Shown here piece by piece: positions 6,790 through 15,069 of a stretch of 64,000 nucleotides of DNA. The translations under genes were made by a program, and so were the position numbers. Below the pieces are notes generated by a model. The model searched no databases. It was not told the DNA's origin and saw only the letters and a program-made list of their open reading frames with translations. Every line of letters begins with the position of its first letter. The first letter of the stretch is position 1. The stretch is from Adlercreutzia murintestinalis. GTDB taxonomy: Bacteria; Actinomycetota; Coriobacteriia; Coriobacteriales; Eggerthellaceae. The stretch covers positions 1 to 64,000 of the forward strand of contig NZ_CALPCC010000003.1 of assembly GCF_943192905.1 (NCBI RefSeq). Direction: 5' to 3'.

Positions 6790-8259
6790 CTAAAAGCGCG
6801 GTCGCAGGATGTTGTCTTCGGGCATGAGCGCTCCGGTATTGCCCGTTTCCACTTCGTGAATGCCGCCCATATCTGGGATGCTCGTCGGGCTCGTGCTCGC
6901 TTGCGCTGGCATGGTGGCATGTGCGTTCGCGGCCATGCGCTCCTGCGTTTGCTGCTTAGCCTCCTCGGTACGCGCGATGAGCTCTTTCATCTCAGCTGTG
7001 TACTCGACCGAATGCTCGGGTTCCTCCGCTTCAAGAGGATCGTCGTGCAGCAGATCATCATGAGCGGCCTGCTCGAGCGCTTCCTCCTGTTCAAGGGCCA
7101 CCAACAACGCGTCAAGCTCGTTATCGTCGCTGGCATTCTTCGGGATATACGGATCGCCTTCAGCGCGCAAGAACGAGCGGGGCGCCGTCCCATCGATACC
7201 GGGGACGAAGTGGGGCTCTTCTTCCATGTCTAAAGCGAAACGCGCGATCAGGCGTACGGCGTGCTGGATATCGCTGAGCGAGATGACCTCAGTGGGCGTG
7301 TGCATGTAGCGCAGCGGTATGGAGATGAGGCCGGTGGGAATGCCGTCGCGCGCCACCTGGATAGCGCGCGCATCGGTGCCCGTGACGCCGGGTTCTGCCT
7401 CGAGCTGATAGGGGATGCTCTCTGCCTCTGCGGCAGCAACCAGCCGCTCGAACACGACAGGGTTGATATTGGGGCCGCGAGCGATAACCGGTCCGGCGCC
7501 CAGTTTGATATCGCCATACTTCGTCTTATCGATGCCGGGATAATCAGTGGCGTGAGTGACGTCGAAGGCGAGCGCAACATCTGGGTCGATCGAATGGGCG
7601 CTGGTGATGGCACCGCGCGTGCCAATTTCTTCCTGCACCGTTATGGCGGCCGTGAAGTCGCCTTTCGAGCGTCCAGCCGTCGCCAACTCTTCCATGACGC
7701 GACAGGTAACGAATACGCCCACTTTGTCGTCGAACCCACGCGAAACAGCCAGACCGTGCCCGAATCGCTCGAATCCCACCCCGTAGGTGATCGGATCACC
7801 AACATGTATGCGACTTTTCACCTCGTCAGGGGACAGGCCAGTGTCAATGACGAGCTTATCAAGGGGAGTAATGGATTTGCGATCGTCTGGTTCGATCAGA
7901 TGGATGGGCTTGCGTCCCACCACTCCGCGGATGGTGGCGCCCGCTGCATGGATGTCCATGCGCATGCCCGGCAGTATCGCTGCATCTACTCCGCCGATAG
8001 CGGCTACCGAGAGAAATCCTTCATCCGAGATGTAGGTGACCATCAGGCCCACTTCGTCCATGTGCGCTGAGAGCATCAAGGTAGGCCCTGACCCTTGACC
8101 ATCGAGGGTAGCATGCACCGAGCCCATGGTGTCGGTTTCCACCCAATCGGCTACCTCGGAGAATCTTGCGCGCACGAGTTCGGCCACGCGCTCCTCGCTG
8201 CCGGTTGCAGAAGGTGTTTCTACGAGCCGCTTCAAGAACCTGAGTTGCTGCTTTTTCAT
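6790..8259 (-). CDS. M42-family metallo-aminopeptidase with long acidic C-terminal extension
   Basis: A 489-residue protein. The first ~345 residues are a complete M42 (glutamyl aminopeptidase/endoglucanase M-like) enzyme: LSAHMDEVG (first metal His/Asp), SRGFDDKVG (bridging Asp), QEEIGTRGA (general base Glu), FDVTHATDYPG (metal Asp) and MHTPTEV (metal His). The family is normally about 340-370 residues; here ~140 additional residues follow that are acidic, then Gln/Ala/Thr-rich, and look largely disordered. AGGAGG lies nine bases before ATG 8259 and overlaps the stop of the upstream small gene. Cytosolic peptide degradation is the family role. The function of the tail is not known. Confidence 0.9.
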   Translation of the reverse strand: MKKQQLRFLKRLVETPSATGSEERVAELVRARFSEVADWVETDTMGSVHATLDGQGSGPTLMLSAHMDEVGLMVTYISDEGFLSVAAIGGVDAAILPGMRMDIHAAGATIRGVVGRKPIHLIEPDDRKSITPLDKLVIDTGLSPDEVKSRIHVGDPITYGVGFERFGHGLAVSRGFDDKVGVFVTCRVMEELATAGRSKGDFTAAITVQEEIGTRGAITSAHSIDPDVALAFDVTHATDYPGIDKTKYGDIKLGAGPVIARGPNINPVVFERLVAAAEAESIPYQLEAEPGVTGTDARAIQVARDGIPTGLISIPLRYMHTPTEVISLSDIQHAVRLIARFALDMEEEPHFVPGIDGTAPRSFLRAEGDPYIPKNASDDNELDALLVALEQEEALEQAAHDDLLHDDPLEAEEPEHSVEYTAEMKELIARTEEAKQQTQERMAANAHATMPAQASTSPTSIPDMGGIHEVETGNTGALMPEDNILRPRF

Positions 8260-8272
8260 CGTTTGAATCCTC

Positions 8273-8581
8273 CTATATCAGGCCGCGCTGTGTGTTGCGT
8301 TTGCGTCGTTTGGCTGGTTCACGGAAGTCGAGCTGCTGCTGACCGTCCATCTGGTCGGTGCGGGCGCGCTTGCGATCTATCCGATAGATGCTCCACGAAA
8401 GCGCTTCGTTACCGAATTCTTCCAACATGCGCAGACGGGCATCGTGAGCATTCGCCTTAGTGCCCAGCCGCGCATCGCTTGTAAAGGAAAGCATTCCGCT
8501 GATGTGGCGGCTATCCGAGTCGAGCGATCTGTAGTAGGCGACGTAGTCGGCCAAGGTGTGGCATCCCTTCTGTTTGTGCAT
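8273..8581 (-). CDS. Hypothetical protein, about 102 residues
   Basis: A short protein of no recognised family: TLADYVAYYRSLDSDSRHISGML, then ARLRMLEEFGNEALSWSIYRIDRKRAR, and a very basic C-terminus with KRRKRN. It looks like a soluble, DNA- or RNA-contacting helical protein, but no motif proves this. The start is uncertain: ATG 8581 has no good Shine-Dalgarno, and the frame is open far upstream. It is placed immediately before the M42 peptidase with its stop overlapping that gene's ribosome binding site, so it is probably the first gene of the hypothetical-M42-smpB operon. Confidence 0.5.
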   Translation of the reverse strand: MHKQKGCHTLADYVAYYRSLDSDSRHISGMLSFTSDARLGTKANAHDARLRMLEEFGNEALSWSIYRIDRKRARTDQMDGQQQLDFREPAKRRKRNTQRGLI

Positions 8582-8769
8582 CTTATCAATCTTAGCATTA
8601 GCCTTGCTTTGCGGGGATGATGAGGCATTCTTGATGATGGGCTGTAACCACTGCCGAGGCTGGAGGGCGCCCGCCGACGAAAGTGTTCGTCGCACACGAA
8701 AGGCACACACAAAGCTACGAGGATTTTTGTACAATACCGTCGTTGTAAACCTATGCTTGAAAGTGCAGT

Positions 8770-10509
8770 ATGGCGAAGCGTTCCAAGGGAAAGCATGCGG
8801 CTGGCGCAGCTGACAAGAAATCGGATGTGATGGCCGCAGGGTCCTCTTCATCATCGAGCGCTCCCGTTCAGGGCGGCGAGACAAGCGCAAGCGCGCATGA
8901 GGCAGCGAAGGAAAACGATGACGCATCAGCGGATGCGTCTGATGATGCTCCCCAAAACGCACCGGATGATACGCCCGACAAGGCTGCCGAACAACCGATC
9001 GAGAGCGTACCTGCTGCGACCGCGCTCGAATCGCAACCAAGTTCTTCTGGCGGTGGCTTGCATAGCGCGGCTGCGGTGCTTGATGGTGTGCCACAAGCGT
9101 GCGCGCGTGCGCGCAGGATCGCGATCGTGTGCGCGAGCATCGTTGGGTTTTTCGCTATCATCTATCTTGCTGGCGTCGTGCTGTTTTCCTCTCACTATCT
9201 TCCCAACACCTACATTGCAGGTATCAACTTCTCGCTCAAAACGCCCGATGAGATGGCGCAAACCCTTGATGAGACGCTTGATGGATACAGCTTCTCGGTG
9301 GTTGGGAAGGGCATGAACTTCACGGTGACCTCGTCTGAGGCTGACCTGTCGTCGGATTCGGTGCAGGTGGCCAAGGATGTGCTCGAGGCCGAAAACCCCT
9401 GGAAGTGGCCGCTCGATGTGTTCCAAGCGCGCGACCTGACCAACGCGTTCACCCATTCGATCAGCGCGAGCGGGCTGTCTGATCTGGTGAGCGCGCAACT
9501 TGAGGCAGTCAATGCAACGGCGAAGATGCCCGTGAATGCCACCATCGCCTTCGACGAGACGGCGCGGGACTACATGGCGGTGCCCGAGGTCAAGGGAACA
9601 GCTATCGATAGCGATCGCTTGTTGGAAACGATCATCTCTGGATTGCTCAATTTCGATAATCGCGTTGTGCTTACGGATGAGGTGCTGATTGAGCCTACCA
9701 TCTTGGTTGACGATCCACGTATCCAGGTGGCTATCGAAGCTGCCAATGCCTTCGTGAAAGCCGATTTCGATCTGACCATGGCAGATCATCTTGTGACCGA
9801 GGTTGACCCGAAGCTAATATCTACCTGGGTGTCGGTGGGTCCTGAGCTTGAGGTCGCTTTCGACGATGCGGCGCTCACCGCATGGGCCTCGGAGATATCG
9901 AGCGCATGCAATACGGTGGGCAGCCATCGTTCTTACACGCGGCCTGACGGCAAGGCGGTCAGCGTAGCTGGTGGCACCTATGGATGGAAGGTGGACAATT
10001 CCGCTCTGGTCGACCAAGTGGTTGCCGCGGTGAAGGCGGGAAGCACGGAGAATATCGCGATTCCTGTCGTGCAAAGCGGCACTGGGTTTGTTGGCGTGGG
10101 CGGTCAAGACTGGGGATCGCGCTATGTGGACGTTGACCTGTCCGAGCAGTACGCGCGCTTCTACGATGGCGGCACCATTATCTGGGAGAGCGCTTTGGTG
10201 TCGGGTAATCCGAACAAGGGCAATTCCACGCCACAGGGCGTATGGTCCATGAACGCCAAATCCAGCCCAGCTACGTTAGTGGGACAACGCGGTGACGATG
10301 GCGAACCTGAGTACGAGACGCGCGTGCAGTACTGGATGCCGTTCAAAGGCAACTCGGTGGGCTTTCATGATGCGACGTGGCAATCGTCTTTCGGCGGGAG
10401 CCGATATCTGACCAACGGCTCGCACGGGTGCGTCAACCTTCCTTATAACGCGGCACAGGCGCTCTATGGCATAATCCAGCGCGGCGATGTTGTCGTGGTG
10501 CACAAGTAA
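8770..10509 (+). CDS. Membrane-anchored L,D-transpeptidase (YkuD) with peptidoglycan-binding-like region
   Basis: A 579-residue protein. Residues 1-115 form a cytoplasmic, low-complexity, Ser/Ala/Asp-rich tail; one membrane segment follows (IAIVCASIVGFFAIIYLAGVVLF, about 117-140); then come a ~300-residue extracellular region of the type seen in VanW/PG_binding_4 L,D-transpeptidases and a C-terminal YkuD domain with GFHDATWQ (catalytic His) and SHGCVNLPY (catalytic Cys) near residue 555. It probably forms 3-3 cross-links in the wall. The stop is two bases before the start codon of murI, which provides D-glutamate for the same wall, so the two are likely co-transcribed. Confidence 0.88.
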   Translation: MAKRSKGKHAAGAADKKSDVMAAGSSSSSSAPVQGGETSASAHEAAKENDDASADASDDAPQNAPDDTPDKAAEQPIESVPAATALESQPSSSGGGLHSAAAVLDGVPQACARARRIAIVCASIVGFFAIIYLAGVVLFSSHYLPNTYIAGINFSLKTPDEMAQTLDETLDGYSFSVVGKGMNFTVTSSEADLSSDSVQVAKDVLEAENPWKWPLDVFQARDLTNAFTHSISASGLSDLVSAQLEAVNATAKMPVNATIAFDETARDYMAVPEVKGTAIDSDRLLETIISGLLNFDNRVVLTDEVLIEPTILVDDPRIQVAIEAANAFVKADFDLTMADHLVTEVDPKLISTWVSVGPELEVAFDDAALTAWASEISSACNTVGSHRSYTRPDGKAVSVAGGTYGWKVDNSALVDQVVAAVKAGSTENIAIPVVQSGTGFVGVGGQDWGSRYVDVDLSEQYARFYDGGTIIWESALVSGNPNKGNSTPQGVWSMNAKSSPATLVGQRGDDGEPEYETRVQYWMPFKGNSVGFHDATWQSSFGGSRYLTNGSHGCVNLPYNAAQALYGIIQRGDVVVVHK

Positions 10510-10511
10510 CC

Positions 10512-11387
10512 ATGGCGCAGAGCGAACGCGCTCCCATCGGAGTGTTCGATTCCGGCTTCGGCGGTTTGACCGTGCTTGCGGAATTGATCGGTCAGATGCC
10601 CGGTGAGGATATCATCTTCGTAGGCGATTCAGCGCGTTGCCCATATGGTCCGCGTCAACTTGACGAGGTGCGCGGATTCGTTTTGCAGATCTGCTCCTGG
10701 CTTGTTGAGCGCGGATGCAAGCTGATCATCATCGCATGCAATACGGCAACGGCTGCGGGGTTGCAGGCTGCTCAGCGTGCGTTTCCGGTGCCGATTATCG
10801 GGGTGGTGGAGCCGGGTGCGCGCGCGGCCGTTCACGCCACGCACAGCCGGGCGGTGGGAGTGATCGCGACGCGCGGCACGGTAGCATCGGGAGCTTATGA
10901 GCGGGCCATACATCATCTTGATGCAGGAATCGAGGTTGTCTCGCTTGCGACGCCACCGTTCGTTGAGTTGGTTGAGCAAGGGCTCCAGCACCGCAGCGGC
11001 GTTGAGCCTGCGGCGGATGTGGCCGAGCTCTTTCCCTATGCCGCATATGGTTCGTTGGTGCGAGAGACGTTGGCACCTCTGCGAAAGCTTCCGCTGGACA
11101 CGCTCGTGCTCGGATGCACGCATTATCCCGTCATTCGGCATCTGATCGGTGAGGCCATGGGGCCCGGAGTAACGCTGGTGTCATCTGCGGAGGAAGCGGC
11201 GCGGGATGCTCATCAGATACTGCATCGACGGGAAGCCTTAGCGGATGACGCGCAGGTCGCTGTTCGGAGCTTCTTCACGACTGGTGGTGATGTGGCGGAT
11301 TTCGAGCGGTTCGGTAGCTTGGTGCTGGGTTTTCCGATCGGAGAGGTGCACCACCTCGATCTGCCCGCGTACAGAGAGGATGTCTGA
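10512..11387 (+). CDS. murI: Glutamate racemase
   Basis: A 291-residue cytosolic enzyme that converts L- to D-glutamate for peptidoglycan. Both catalytic Cys motifs are present: IACNTATA (about residue 75) and LGCTHYP (about residue 200), plus the N-terminal GVFDSGFGGLTVL. It lies directly after the L,D-transpeptidase and overlaps rdgB by one base (the A of TGA is the A of the next ATG). The grouping murI-rdgB is common in bacteria. Confidence 0.95.
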   Translation: MAQSERAPIGVFDSGFGGLTVLAELIGQMPGEDIIFVGDSARCPYGPRQLDEVRGFVLQICSWLVERGCKLIIIACNTATAAGLQAAQRAFPVPIIGVVEPGARAAVHATHSRAVGVIATRGTVASGAYERAIHHLDAGIEVVSLATPPFVELVEQGLQHRSGVEPAADVAELFPYAAYGSLVRETLAPLRKLPLDTLVLGCTHYPVIRHLIGEAMGPGVTLVSSAEEAARDAHQILHRREALADDAQVAVRSFFTTGGDVADFERFGSLVLGFPIGEVHHLDLPAYREDV

Positions 11388-12001
11388 TGAAAGTTCTGCT
11401 TGCGACCAACAACGCGCACAAGGCCGACGAGATACGCAACGCGCTTGATTTGCCTGGATGGGAGTTCGTCACATTGCGTGAGGCAGGAGTTGATTCCGAT
11501 CCAGCCGAGGACGCCGATTCGTTCACGGGGAACGCGCGCATCAAGGCGTGGGCGGCCCATGAGGTGTCAGGCGGCATGCCAGTGCTGGCGGACGACTCCG
11601 GATTAGAAGTGGATGCGCTCGATGGAGCGCCGGGTGTGCGGTCCGCGCGGTTCGCGGGCGAGGATGCCGATGATGCTGCGAACAACGCGCTCTTGTTGAG
11701 CAGGCTTGAAGGCGTGCCCGACGCTCAGCGGCAGGCCCGCTTCGTATGCACGTTGGTGTTCGTTGGCGAAGAGGGCAATGAGGTGTGCGCGACCGGGTCT
11801 GTGGAGGGTCGCATTGGTCATGAGGCTCAAGGGGCGGGCGGATTTGGATACGATCCGCTGTTCTTCCCGGACGAGTTTGGGGGCGCCGTCTCATTCGCCG
11901 AGGTGCCGCAAGATGAGAAGTCGGCGATATCTCATCGTGGATGCGCGCTTCGCGAGCTCAAGAAGAGTCTCGAAGAGGTATATAATCTGCCTATGCAGTG
12001 A
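11387..12001 (+). CDS. rdgB: XTP/dITP diphosphatase (non-canonical purine NTP pyrophosphatase, RdgB/HAM1)
   Basis: A 204-residue enzyme that removes dITP, ITP and XTP from the nucleotide pool. N-terminal LLATNNAHKADEIRNAL carries the nucleotide-binding TxNxxK motif; VLADDSGLEVDALDGAPGV and GGFGYDPLFF are the other family signatures. It starts inside the stop of murI (translational coupling). The 3' end contains a TATAAT (11981-11986) that probably serves the tRNA-Arg gene. Confidence 0.95.
   Translation: MKVLLATNNAHKADEIRNALDLPGWEFVTLREAGVDSDPAEDADSFTGNARIKAWAAHEVSGGMPVLADDSGLEVDALDGAPGVRSARFAGEDADDAANNALLLSRLEGVPDAQRQARFVCTLVFVGEEGNEVCATGSVEGRIGHEAQGAGGFGYDPLFFPDEFGGAVSFAEVPQDEKSAISHRGCALRELKKSLEEVYNLPMQ
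11981..11986 (+). promoter_or_regulatory. Possible -10 box for tRNA-Arg
   Basis: A perfect TATAAT lies 33 bases before the tRNA-Arg 5' end, inside the last codons of rdgB. No good -35 box is visible. Confidence 0.4.
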
Positions 12002-12019
12002 TCTGCTGCGAATGAGCGT

Positions 12020-12095
12020 GCGCCTGTGGCTCAACGGATAGAGCATCGGACTTCTAATCCGACGGTTGCAGGTTCGAGTCCTGTCAGGCGCACCA
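12020..12095 (+). tRNA. tRNA-Arg (anticodon TCT)
   Basis: A 76-nt cloverleaf with encoded CCA. Acceptor GCGCCTG pairs with CAGGCGC; the anticodon loop CTTCTAA gives TCT, reading AGA/AGG; the T-arm is GCAGGTTCGAGTCCTGT. Confidence 0.96.
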
Positions 12096-12136
12096 TATTC
12101 ATCAGGCTCAAACGCTGATCGGCTAAAGGTGATCAT

Positions 12137-12670
12137 GTGGATACATTGACCGTGCGCAAGGCAACCAAGGACGACATGGATGCCGTTATGGATTTCTATA
12201 CGAACATGATCGACGAGATGCAAGGAACCGACTTCGACATTCTTTGGAAGCACGACGAGCATCCCAGCCATGCTTTTCTGCGCGAGTCTGTTGAGCGGGG
12301 CTACCTTACCATTGGCATCGCCGATGATGGCTGCATTGCTTGTGCGCTGGTCATCGATCATACGCGCGCACCCGGCTATGAACAGGCACCTTGGCGCATC
12401 AAAGCGCCGCTTGAGAGCATCGGGATCGTGCATGCGGTAGCCACGAGGCCCGCCTATCATGGGCGTGGGTTCGCCAAGCAGCTTCTCTCAGAGGCGATCG
12501 ATGCGGCGCGTGAGGAAGGAATGAAGTCGCTTCAGCTGGATACCTTCGTTGAAAACGTGCGCTCACATGGGCTCTACGAGGGGCTCGGGTTCGTCAATCA
12601 TGGCGCATGGCCCGTTTTCTACGACGATCTCGGCACGGTCGATCTCGATCTGTTTGAATACGTGCTCTGA
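12137..12670 (+). CDS. GNAT-family N-acetyltransferase
   Basis: A 177-residue protein. The acetyl-CoA-binding motif A is seen as AVATRPAYHGRGFAKQLL (about residues 100-117, R/Q-x-x-G-x-G/A type) and motif B as LYEGLGFVNHG near residue 150. The substrate cannot be told from the sequence. It starts with GTG at 12137 after AAAGGTG; an ATG two bases earlier is out of frame. It sits between two tRNA genes with no clear operon partner. Confidence 0.85.
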   Translation: MDTLTVRKATKDDMDAVMDFYTNMIDEMQGTDFDILWKHDEHPSHAFLRESVERGYLTIGIADDGCIACALVIDHTRAPGYEQAPWRIKAPLESIGIVHAVATRPAYHGRGFAKQLLSEAIDAAREEGMKSLQLDTFVENVRSHGLYEGLGFVNHGAWPVFYDDLGTVDLDLFEYVL

Positions 12671-12736
12671 TCGCCGCATGTGAACGGCATCGGTTCGCTT
12701 GAGTGCTCTTCGTATGCTAGAATGCAAGGCGCTTTG

Positions 12737-12813
12737 CGGGACGTGGCGCAGTCTGGTAGCGCGCCTGCTTTGGGAGCAGGATGTCGCAGGTTCGAATCCT
12801 GTCGTCCCGACCA
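12737..12813 (+). tRNA. tRNA-Pro (anticodon TGG)
   Basis: A 77-nt cloverleaf with encoded CCA. Acceptor CGGGACG pairs with CGTCCCG; the anticodon stem CCTGC/GCAGG holds the loop TTTGGGA, giving TGG. An extended -10-like TGCTAGAAT (12715-12723) lies 13 bases upstream. Confidence 0.96.
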
Positions 12814-12822
12814 CGCACTGTC

Positions 12823-12850
12823 GAAGAGCCGCCTCGTGCGGCTCTTCTTG
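12823..12850 (+). terminator. Terminator after tRNA-Pro
   Basis: A 10-bp stem (12823-12832 with 12837-12846) followed by a short T-rich tail, placed 9 bases beyond the tRNA CCA end. Confidence 0.7.
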
Positions 12851-12952
12851 CGTGAGCGGCCCAGTAGGAATGCGAGGCGAACGAGACGCCGAACTGCGGT
12901 CAGAGACCTGAAGGGATGCTCGCACAAGGGCACGAGCGTACCCTGCGAGCGT

Positions 12953-14911
12953 CTAGCGAACCTTTCGTTCGGGGATGAGACCCTGGCGATACGCTTCAAC
13001 CAGGCGCCCGAGTTCATCTGCGCGCTGCTGCAGGCGGATGCCGGTATCGGTGTCAGCCACAAGCGTGCGCTTCTCCACTTGCTCCACGACGCGTCGCGAT
13101 GAATGGATATCCAGCTCGTCGCGGACAGCAGCGGCGGCAGAGCTGAGCGGCTCGTGGGCTGCGAGCACGAACCCGTACGAATTGGAGATCAGCGTATATC
13201 CCGCAATGCCGGTAGTTGGTTGATATGCGCGCGAGAAACCGCCGTCGATGGTGAGCATGCGGCCGTCGCATTTGATGGGATCCTCGCCGTCCTTCGCTTT
13301 TACGGGCACATGCCCGCAGATGATGCGCGAACTGGCCGGATCCATGCCGAAATCCTCGAAGATGACGGCCATGGCATCAGGGTCGTCCAGCATCGCGTAG
13401 AACGGATTCTTGACCTCTTTGCGCGCCGCTTTGTCTGCGATGAGGTATAGCTCGAAGGTGGCCATCTTGCTCTTCGCGAAGAGAGGAGAGGTAGGGCTCA
13501 ACCACAGCCACCAGAGCACATCGCGGCTGCGCATGCGTTCGTTCTCATCGGCGCTGAAAAAAGCTGCTCTCACCTGCGCTTCGAGCACATCATAGAGCTC
13601 ACGACCTTTGTAGGGGCTTCCCCAAACATTCGCTTCTTTGAGAGATCCATCCTCATTCAGGGGGACGGCGGCATGGAAGAGCAGATTGCCGTTCGATATC
13701 TTGTAGAGATTGCCGCATTCCAGGAACAGCCGCATATGCCGTTGCAGCTTCTCGCTTGCCATGAACGACTGCTCAAGGCGCTCCATGACCGATGCTTCCT
13801 CGGGGGTAAGCCGGTAGGGATCGGTGGGGTCAATGGTGGGAAATACGGTGTCGGTCAGTTCGTATACGACGCCGTCCACCTCTACCGTACCCTGTTCATG
13901 GTCGATGCGATGGAGCAGCTTGCGATCTTCAAGGCCGAACCAAGGATGCGCGTCGATCAGCTGCCCTTCCACTTTGAATTGGATGATGGCCATAGCCTTC
14001 TGTATCTTGATGCTCACCTCGCGTTGACGCTCGGGGAGATCGGGATCGCCTTTCAGTCCGAACGCCACACAAGGGTCGTCGCGATAAGCACTGGTCGCGA
14101 AGGAGGCGAGCGGCAAGATATTGATGCCGTATGCGTCTTCCAGGATGGAGAGGTTTCCGTAGCGCGCGCAGTTGCGCACGACATGCGCGATGCAGCCGCG
14201 CTGCCCGAGCGAGGCGCCCATCCATACGATATCGTGATTGCCCCATTGGATATCGAGGCAATGATACTTGGTCAAGGTGTCCATGATGGCATCAGGTGCG
14301 GGTCCGCGATCGTAGATATCGCCAACGATATGCAGATGGTCGACGGCAAAGCGCTGGATGAGCTGGCATAGCGCAAGCGCGAAGGCGCGTCCGCGTCCGG
14401 CATGTATCGCGGCATCGATGATTGCGCGATGATATGCTGATCGGTTGACGGCATGGTTGTTCTCGGTCATCAGCTCTTCAATGGCATATGCGAACTCAGG
14501 CGGAAGGGCCTTCCGCACTTTCGAGCGCGTGTACTTGCCGGAGGCTTGTTTGGCAACAGCGATGAGGCGCTCGATCGTGGTAGCAAGCCATGCGCCCTCA
14601 TCGTTCGTCTCAGCCAAAAGCAGATCCATTTTTTCTTGAGGATAGTAGATCAGGGTGGCCAACTGACGCTTCTCTTGCGGCGTGAGGGTGTCACCGAAGG
14701 CATCGTCGATCTTGAGACGGACCGAACCCGATCCATTGCGCAGCAGATGTGAGAACGCTTCATGCTCGCCATGGATGTCTGAGGCGAACAGTTCGGTGCC
14801 TTTGGGCATGTTGAGCACGGCATTCAGGTTGATGATCTCGGCTGAGGCGTCAGCGATGGTGGGGAAGGTTTCGGAGAGCAGTTCTAGATAGCGCAGTTCG
14901 CGTTCGTCCAT
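12953..14911 (-). CDS. fbp: Fructose-1,6-bisphosphatase, class III
   Basis: A 652-residue gluconeogenic enzyme of the class III (Firmicutes-type) family, normal in length. It belongs to the calcineurin-like phosphoesterases and shows their metal motifs in order: ASDIHGEHEAF (about residue 43), VGDIYDRGP (about 197), QWGNHDIVWM (about 217), and C-terminal GHVPVKAKDGEDP with DGGFSRAYQ. AAGGAG precedes the ATG at 14911. It stands as a single gene; upstream there are about 160 bases to the next gene with a TACAAT (14949-14944, minus strand) as a possible -10 box. Confidence 0.95.
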   Translation of the reverse strand: MDERELRYLELLSETFPTIADASAEIINLNAVLNMPKGTELFASDIHGEHEAFSHLLRNGSGSVRLKIDDAFGDTLTPQEKRQLATLIYYPQEKMDLLLAETNDEGAWLATTIERLIAVAKQASGKYTRSKVRKALPPEFAYAIEELMTENNHAVNRSAYHRAIIDAAIHAGRGRAFALALCQLIQRFAVDHLHIVGDIYDRGPAPDAIMDTLTKYHCLDIQWGNHDIVWMGASLGQRGCIAHVVRNCARYGNLSILEDAYGINILPLASFATSAYRDDPCVAFGLKGDPDLPERQREVSIKIQKAMAIIQFKVEGQLIDAHPWFGLEDRKLLHRIDHEQGTVEVDGVVYELTDTVFPTIDPTDPYRLTPEEASVMERLEQSFMASEKLQRHMRLFLECGNLYKISNGNLLFHAAVPLNEDGSLKEANVWGSPYKGRELYDVLEAQVRAAFFSADENERMRSRDVLWWLWLSPTSPLFAKSKMATFELYLIADKAARKEVKNPFYAMLDDPDAMAVIFEDFGMDPASSRIICGHVPVKAKDGEDPIKCDGRMLTIDGGFSRAYQPTTGIAGYTLISNSYGFVLAAHEPLSSAAAAVRDELDIHSSRRVVEQVEKRTLVADTDTGIRLQQRADELGRLVEAYRQGLIPERKVR

Positions 14912-15069
14912 GATTCTCCTTGCGGTTGCTCATCAATGCGATCATTGTAGCGTAGCTGCTCGTTTGTAGCGCACGCCGAGCCGTATCACGCCTGCGCTGC
15001 GCCCGGCGTGGGCCTCTCGGTGATGAAGCCCTATGCAGGTGGCCGTTTGCTGCTGGTTGCTGATCTCGA

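Noticed and set aside
8582-9094. Long upstream extension of the minus-strand hypothetical gene
   Set aside because: It would run antisense through the first 325 bases of the L,D-transpeptidase gene and the divergent promoter region; its composition (Arg/His/Pro/Ser-rich) is that of a shadow frame.
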